A DNA stretch of 64,000 bases from Paramecium sonneborni (Eukaryota > Ciliophora > Oligohymenophorea > Peniculida > Parameciidae). The notes below the pieces were generated by a model. That model worked only from the letters and a program-made list of their open reading frames with translations. It had not been told where the DNA came from and made no database searches. Below, piece after piece: positions 58,593-64,000 of the stretch (its first letter is position 1; each line of letters begins with the position of its first letter). The stretch covers positions 87,944-151,943 of the forward strand of contig CAJJDN010000032.1 in the NCBI GenBank assembly GCA_905182985.1. The letters are read 5' to 3'. Position numbers and translations under genes: made by a program.

Positions 58593-60394
58593 TCATTTCT
58601 TAAAAAAGTTTAAACTCTTCTAAGCTTTACTCTCAATTTTAGATGAAACCTTCTTTTTTTATTCAGAAAAATTCCTATTTGACTCATCTGATTATTCAAC
58701 TATGACATTTTATTAAGTTATACACCTGTCTATATGTTTATTCAAGACAGTATTATTTCCCTTACAATCTATTTCTTTATTACAAATAGGACAACGAAAA
58801 GATTTTGGTTAAGCTTACTGTTTTTATAAATATTGCTACTATTGTGCTTAAGATTAATGGCTTTTACTATTCACTCCTGATAAGATTTAATTACTAATGC
58901 TACTAGCCTCATCATCACTTATAATATCAGGTTTACTTAATTCTTGTTATTAGAGACGTTCTTTATTTATACTATCATTATCTTCAGAAATCTGATGAGA
59001 CTTTGAACCTTTCACAGAAGCAATATTCTCTTAACCAACTGATTTTTCATATTATCTTTTAAAATAAGTAGAGATTGATTATTTTTAAATTTATTTTTCA
59101 TTTGCCAAAGAACTCATTTTTAATCCAAGTAATCTAATTGGTTCATCTAATTACATAATCTTGAGAAGTTGTTTGCCATATATAGAGATTTACTTGGCTT
59201 GATTAGTATATTAATTAAGTTGTAACGATTTGTTTCTTATCTCAAATTTGGCTGTTTTGATGATCAAAGTAAGGTGATTTCCTACTTTTTCTTCAGATTA
59301 CATTTCTTCTGCTAGTTTATCAGCAATATAATCAATTTTATCTTCAAATTCTCTTTGAGTACTAATGCTACTGAAAGTTCTTTGACAACTTATACTATGT
59401 TAATCTTCAAATTCTACATGATAGTTTCTTGCCACACCCCAACAAGAATAAAAAATGTATTCAAAAGTTTTAGGAGTAAATATAATGTAGAGTTAATCAG
59501 CTCTATCTCTAACATCTTTACAAGTATTAAAGTTTAAGCCAGTTAAAATTTATTCAGTGATATTACCAATTCCAGGGATCTTTCTTACAGGTAATTTTTC
59601 TAAGAAATTAAGAACAGCAGTAGGAGTTTATTAAACAACATGCATTCCATTAGGTTTGTTAATTTCCGAGGCAAGTTTTGCAATCATTTTATTAGGTCCA
59701 ATTCCACAACTAGCAGTTAACTGAGTTGCTAAGAATATGTCTTTTCTAATGTTTTCACAAAGAATAGCTGGATCTTCTTATGAATTATTTATATATTATG
59801 TGAGATCTAGATTAGCTTCATCTAAACCCATAGATTCAAGATTATCATCATATTTTTTAAGGATAGTCATAAATATCTATGGTAATTTATAAATTAAAAC
59901 TATACATTTGAGACACTTTTATATTTCTCGAAATGACAAGGAATAAAGATTATATCTGGACATAGTTTTTTAGCAACAAAAGTTGGCATAGCAGATCTAA
60001 CACCATATTTTCTTGCAACATAATTTGCAGTGGATACAATGCTTTAACCAACAGCAACTGGTTTATCTTTAAGTTCTGGCTTGTCTAACAGTTCACAAGC
60101 TACATAAAACATATCCATATCAAAATGCGCCCAAATTCTATCTGTGTTAATTTAAAATTCTTTGACTTTATTCTAAATAATTTCTTTGATTTCCTTCTTT
60201 TTTTGTTCATTTTTATTATAATTTTCTAATTCCATCTACATCTTATTCACTTTTTATAGAACTTGTTGTCGTTTTTCTTATTATCTTTTATAATATTCAG
60301 ATCCTCTAGTGGCATCATCTATGACCTATTTAATTTAATCTGCTCCTTCAACACCTGCTTTATTACCATAGTAATGAAAAATGGGTTCGTTCAT
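58593..60394 (-). CDS. POLK: DNA polymerase kappa (Y-family translesion polymerase)
   Basis: The start is ATG 60394 (MNEPIFHYYGNKAGVEGA) and the stop TGA 58593-58595; short introns interrupt it, giving about 560 residues. The Pol kappa N-clasp (EYYKRQQEKRQQVLQKVNK) precedes the first catalytic aspartates (AHFDMDMFYVACELL), the block PVAVGQSIVSTANYVARKYG and VRSAMPTFVAKKLCPDII, and the second catalytic motif (MGLDEANLDLT). A helix-hairpin-helix element (LPVRKIPGIGNITEQIL) and little-finger region follow. Near the C-terminus is a UBZ4-type zinc finger (CPICNKEI ... NKHIDRC), and the last residues contain a canonical PIP box (QKSLNFF) for PCNA. It bypasses bulky minor-groove lesions. It starts 25 bp from the GSK3 stop. 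Confidence 0.92.
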
Positions 60395-60419
60395 AATAAA
60401 TAAATATATTCATTATTAT

Positions 60420-61843
60420 TCAACATTCTGTTTTTATAATTTTAGATGAAATCTCATACCAATCAGGTATTAATTGAAGCTTTTCTTATTTAGTCATTTT
60501 ACATACCTCTTCTAAAAAAATAAGAATTAAAATCATACCATTTGAGAAGTTGAAGAGTTATGGAATACTTATCTTCATCTAACTTTATAAAATCTTTAAC
60601 TAATTAATATCTCTTAATTCATCAAAATAAGGATGAGCCAAAGATTAAAATGGCGTAAGTCTAGTCTTTGGACAATATGTAAGTAATTTTGAAATTAAAT
60701 CAATTGCCAAATTATCTTTGGTTTTTAAGACCTGAATTAAAATTAAAATTGATACTTTCTTCCAATCTCTTTTTTTGATTTTAGCAAATTAATTAGATTG
60801 TACATCATAATCCTTATTCATGTTGAATATCTATTCATTGCTAGGAGTTCCAAGTACTTTAATAATTTCAACCATTTAATCAACTGCAGAATCTCCTAAA
60901 AAGAGTGGTTCTCCATTGATTAATTCTGCTATTACACAACCTACAGACCAAACGTCTATTTATGTATCATAATTAGTTGATCCAAAAATCAATTCAGGAG
61001 CTCTATAGCATCTTGAACAAATGTAAGCTATATTTGGTTCACCTTTAATCAACTTTTTTGCACTTCCAAAATCGCATAATTACAATTGGTTAGATTCAGG
61101 ATTAATTAAAACATTATGTGGTTTGATATCTCGATGACATATTCCTAATAATGAAATATATCTAAGAATATAAAGAGAGATACGCAATAGATCTTAATAA
61201 TTAATAACTAAAAAGTTTTATTAAAATATCTGGCATCTTGTTGAAATCTTTGATAAATGATTTGTTCAATGAATAAAGTGTGTCAGGAAAGTATTCCATT
61301 ACAACATTAAGATAATTTTCATCTTAATTAGTTGCAGGAGTATAGAAAGCATGTTTCATCTTCAATACATTTACATGATCCAATTCTTACAATATCGATA
61401 ATTCTCTATTTTTATATCTTCGATCCTATAGAACCTTTTTGATTGCAACTATTTCTCCTGTTTCATTTACTTTAGCCTTTTATTTAAAATCGATTTACTT
61501 TATGTACAACTCCAAATGATCCACTTCCAACAACTTTCAAATTTACATATGTTAATTTAGAATAATCTAATACTTCAGACTATGCTTTCATAAAAACTGA
61601 TTTAGCACTGTTTTTTTCTATTTTAAGTAGTATTTAATTTTTAATTGCCTATTGCTGTATTTATTATAATTGATTCTCAAATTTCTCTAAATAAATAGAT
61701 TTGACATGTTCCTCTTTATTTTTTCTAAATGGTTACGTTAACATCTAAGGCAACTTCAAATTAACTTTTATATTTGATATATCTTTCAATGTTCTTAGAT
61801 CTTATTCTACATCGTCAATTTCTGTTACAACTCTCCGATTCAT
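60420..61843 (-). CDS. GSK3: GSK3-family serine/threonine protein kinase
   Basis: The start is ATG 61843 ([18 protein letters not shown]) and the stop TGA 60420-60422, with several short introns, about 430 residues. After a ~95-residue N-terminal extension comes the kinase core: glycine loop [11 protein letters not shown], catalytic loop [22 protein letters not shown], and the activation loop [20 protein letters not shown], which keeps the GSK3 regulatory tyrosine (Ala-Tyr-Ile-Cys). [29 protein letters not shown] and the C-terminal KISIPQLFNF are GSK3-specific. In the usual SRYYR motif the first Tyr is Cys here. GSK3 phosphorylates primed substrates in signalling and cilium length control. 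Confidence 0.9.
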
Positions 61844-62052
61844 ATTCTATTAATGTAATTTATATAGACACTCTTCTTATTTCTTCATTTAATGACTCAA
61901 AATCTTCTCAAACATCCACCTTTTAACGTAATTTTTAATTATATATAAATAATTCAACTTTTAATTATCATCTTCTTTTTTATCTCTAAATCACTTATTC
62001 ATACAACAGATCTTTTAGAACTATTATCATTATTTATAATATTTTAATAGAT

Positions 62053-62466
62053 TCAGTTCCATTTTATTCTTTTTAAGAAATTTCTTTCTATTATTATCTT
62101 TCCCTCCTTATATTTCTCACTCTCTCTATATGCTTTAACCTAATCAATTTATTAATTCCATTATTATACATATTTCCATCCAATTACTTGATTACAACCA
62201 TTACAACTCAAATTTTAAATCGTATGCTTTCCTGTCATCAAATCTTTATCTTCTAGCTGACCAAGATGATAATTTATTCTTTATAATCAAATAAACTACC
62301 CTCTATCTAATAAAAAAGCTTAACCACTTCCACCTCTAAAATTCTAGAATCAAATTTTTTATCATACCTTCGATATTCTACTCTCATAATTTGATAAATG
62401 TATATGGCATTTTTTACATACATAAATTCGATTTCCTTCCAAATACTCTAGAATCATTTTACCCAT
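62053..62466 (-). CDS. Yippee-like zinc-binding protein
   Basis: The start is ATG 62466 (MGKMILEYLEGNRIY) and the stop TGA 62053-62055; introns of 24 nt (near 62370) and 21 nt (near 62285) leave about 120 residues, the family length. Two CxxC knuckles are present (YVCKKCHIHLS and CNGC), with the family signature after the second: IGWKYVQQW and SEKYKEGKIIIE. The central GSGQAFLLDR and LMTGKHTIQNLSC also match. Yippee proteins are small, conserved, mainly nuclear or centrosomal; some are cereblon-like in fold. The frame is open upstream to about 62810 with no in-frame TGA, so an N-terminal extension is possible, but its composition is not family-like. Confidence 0.85.
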
Positions 62467-62810
62467 CTTTAAAACTACAATTTAAGTTCCTGATTATATT
62501 ATAAAATTATCAATTTAATTATTGACATCTAATTTTAATAGCTTAACTATTGCTCTGCTTTATTCTTATTTTTTTATTAAAAAAAAAAAGACTCTAATTT
62601 TTAACTCTTCCTATTCATTTATTTTACTACAATCCTTATCCTATTTATCATTAAAACAATAAAATGATACATTCGAAAAAATGGGAAATATGATGAATTT
62701 AAAAATTTTCACTTGCTTAATATACTACTAAACAATATCAAAAATAACAAAGAATTCATCAATTATATAATTTACCATTTTTAAAAGTTAACCACTTTTT
62801 TCCTGCAATT

Positions 62811-64000
62811 TAAATTGGATACCCATAATACTGTATCAAAACCTTAAATTAGATATTAATTATATAATTATTGGTCTACATTATTCATTTATCAAAATAT
62901 AAACCAAAAAGCTCTATCTTTAATTGATTTAAAAAATTTTCTTATTTTGTAATGGTGGAAAATATCTTTGAATTCCCACATAAATTTAATTTGTTTATTT
63001 GTATTATAAATTTAAGAAGGTCAAATTATTTCGTAATTTTTAAGCTTATTATTCAGATATAATCGTTATAATAATTGAAATTTATAAACAATTAGAGAAA
63101 TATCAAATTTTCGAATTAAAGATATTTTTCTTTTTAAAAATGTAATTATTACTTTCAACTACTAGAATCTTCATAAACTATTCCAATTATTATGAAAAAT
63201 TTAAAGGTTTAGCTTATCTTATTGTTGTATTCCAGAAACAACATCATAAAGAATTTCAAAGTGTATAAAATCATTAAATATCTAAATATTTGATATAACG
63301 AAAATAATATAAATAGAATGACGAAATTACGCCAATCAATTAAAAAACAAGTTTAGTAGTTCTAATAAAATTATTTAATAATTTAGATATATACAAAAGA
63401 AGTTTAAAAATCTAACTTTCATATTAATCATACTAGTATTTGAATAAGATCTTTGAAAAAAATATTATAATTTTGATTATATATTGCCTAAAGAATGAAA
63501 TGAATCTAAATTTCATTATCTTATAAGGATAGCTGGAGTGTTAAGGTAAAAAATGTTCACATCAACTGAAAGAACTATGCGCCAATCTAAAATAAAAAAT
63601 TGTTACTTTTAATTCGTTTTGACTTATTTTAATTTATTAATCTATTTATTTGTAACAAATTTTGTTGTTTATTGATTGGATTTGATATTTTAAGCATGTA
63701 AATTAAGCCCACAATTAAAAAATTTATTTTTTTACTAAATAAAAAAGGTTTTAGGACTAAATGAATTTTAATTTATATTAAAAAATAATGGATTATAAAA
63801 TGTTATTTGTTTTAAAAATAAATAATTGATTTTATGTTTCTGTGGCTTTTTTATATCAATTTTAATGAAACAAAAAAAGGATATATTTTTGATGACTCGC
63901 ATATAAAATTTAATACAAAAATGGCTCATTAAGATTTTCATGTTTCTAAGGACTTTGAACTATAATTATTTCTGTACTTTTGGTTAACGATATATAATGA
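62811..64000. other. AT-rich terminal region without a confident gene
   Basis: Nearly 1.2 kb with no recognised gene. A plus-strand ATG at 63921 opens a frame (MAHQDFHVSKDFELQLFL) that runs off the window end and may be the start of the next gene. No telomeric C4A2/C3A-type repeat is seen, so this is not a chromosome end. Confidence 0.35.

Noticed and set aside
1..64000. CRISPR arrays, bacterial operons, phage or insertion sequences
   Set aside because: No short regularly spaced repeats, no transposase motifs, no ribosome-binding sites; genetic code and introns are those of a ciliate nucleus.
63000..64000. Chromosome end / telomere at the right edge
   Set aside because: No C4A2- or C3A-type repeats are present and an ATG frame runs off the edge.

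Overview
The window looks like macronuclear (somatic) DNA of a ciliate close to Paramecium. Three things show this. TAA and TAG are read through as glutamine inside clearly conserved proteins (M1 aminopeptidase, eIF4A, NOG1, GSK3) and TGA is the only stop. Introns are tiny, about 19-34 nt, starting GTA/GTT and ending TAG/AAG. Genes are packed on both strands with gaps that are often 6-40 bp, in very AT-rich DNA. Standard-code ORF calling therefore sees only scraps; the coding features here were read with TGA as sole stop and short introns removed. Exon borders are predictions.

Layout. 1-11 kb, minus strand: a ciliary MYCBPAP-like protein with a PGK-like C-terminal region, a kelch/EGF type I membrane protein, and an M1 aminopeptidase. 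11-21 kb, mostly plus: a secreted H-type-lectin protein with a long polar tail, a Myb protein, a coiled-coil protein, an EF-hand protein (minus) and a BAR-like helical protein. 21-26 kb, minus: the ribosome-biogenesis GTPase NOG1 and a hybrid histidine kinase. 26-32 kb, plus: an unresolved membrane protein, a ureohydrolase and an IQ+MORN protein. 32-41 kb, a tight minus-strand run: an NPC1 N-terminal-domain protein, a single-pass membrane protein, an FHA/tandem-BRCT protein, a SET-domain methyltransferase, an EF-hand protein and a degenerate MORN locus. 42-52 kb: a MORN protein, a histidine phosphatase, a membrane protein, eIF4A, a RING-H2 protein and a beta-helix-like protein. 52-64 kb: a tRNA-like gene, a WD40 remnant, ARMC9, a C2HC zinc-finger protein, DNA polymerase kappa, GSK3 and a Yippee protein; the last ~1.2 kb holds no confident gene.

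Four single N characters (1893, 31208, 49640, 55526) each sit exactly between two apparently identical direct copies of 1.2-2.0 kb. These look like unmerged overlapping contig ends rather than real tandem duplications. They duplicate parts of the MYCBPAP-like, IQ-MORN, RING/beta-helix and ARMC9 genes, so the real locus is probably about 6.2 kb shorter.

I did not find a clear new multi-gene system. The most interesting biology is in protein architectures: an FHA-linker-tandem-BRCT (MDC1-like) protein 6 bp from a SET methyltransferase with a ~300-residue insert in its SET domain, a MYCBPAP-PGK fusion, a stand-alone NPC1 N-terminal domain on one membrane anchor, and a hybrid histidine kinase.
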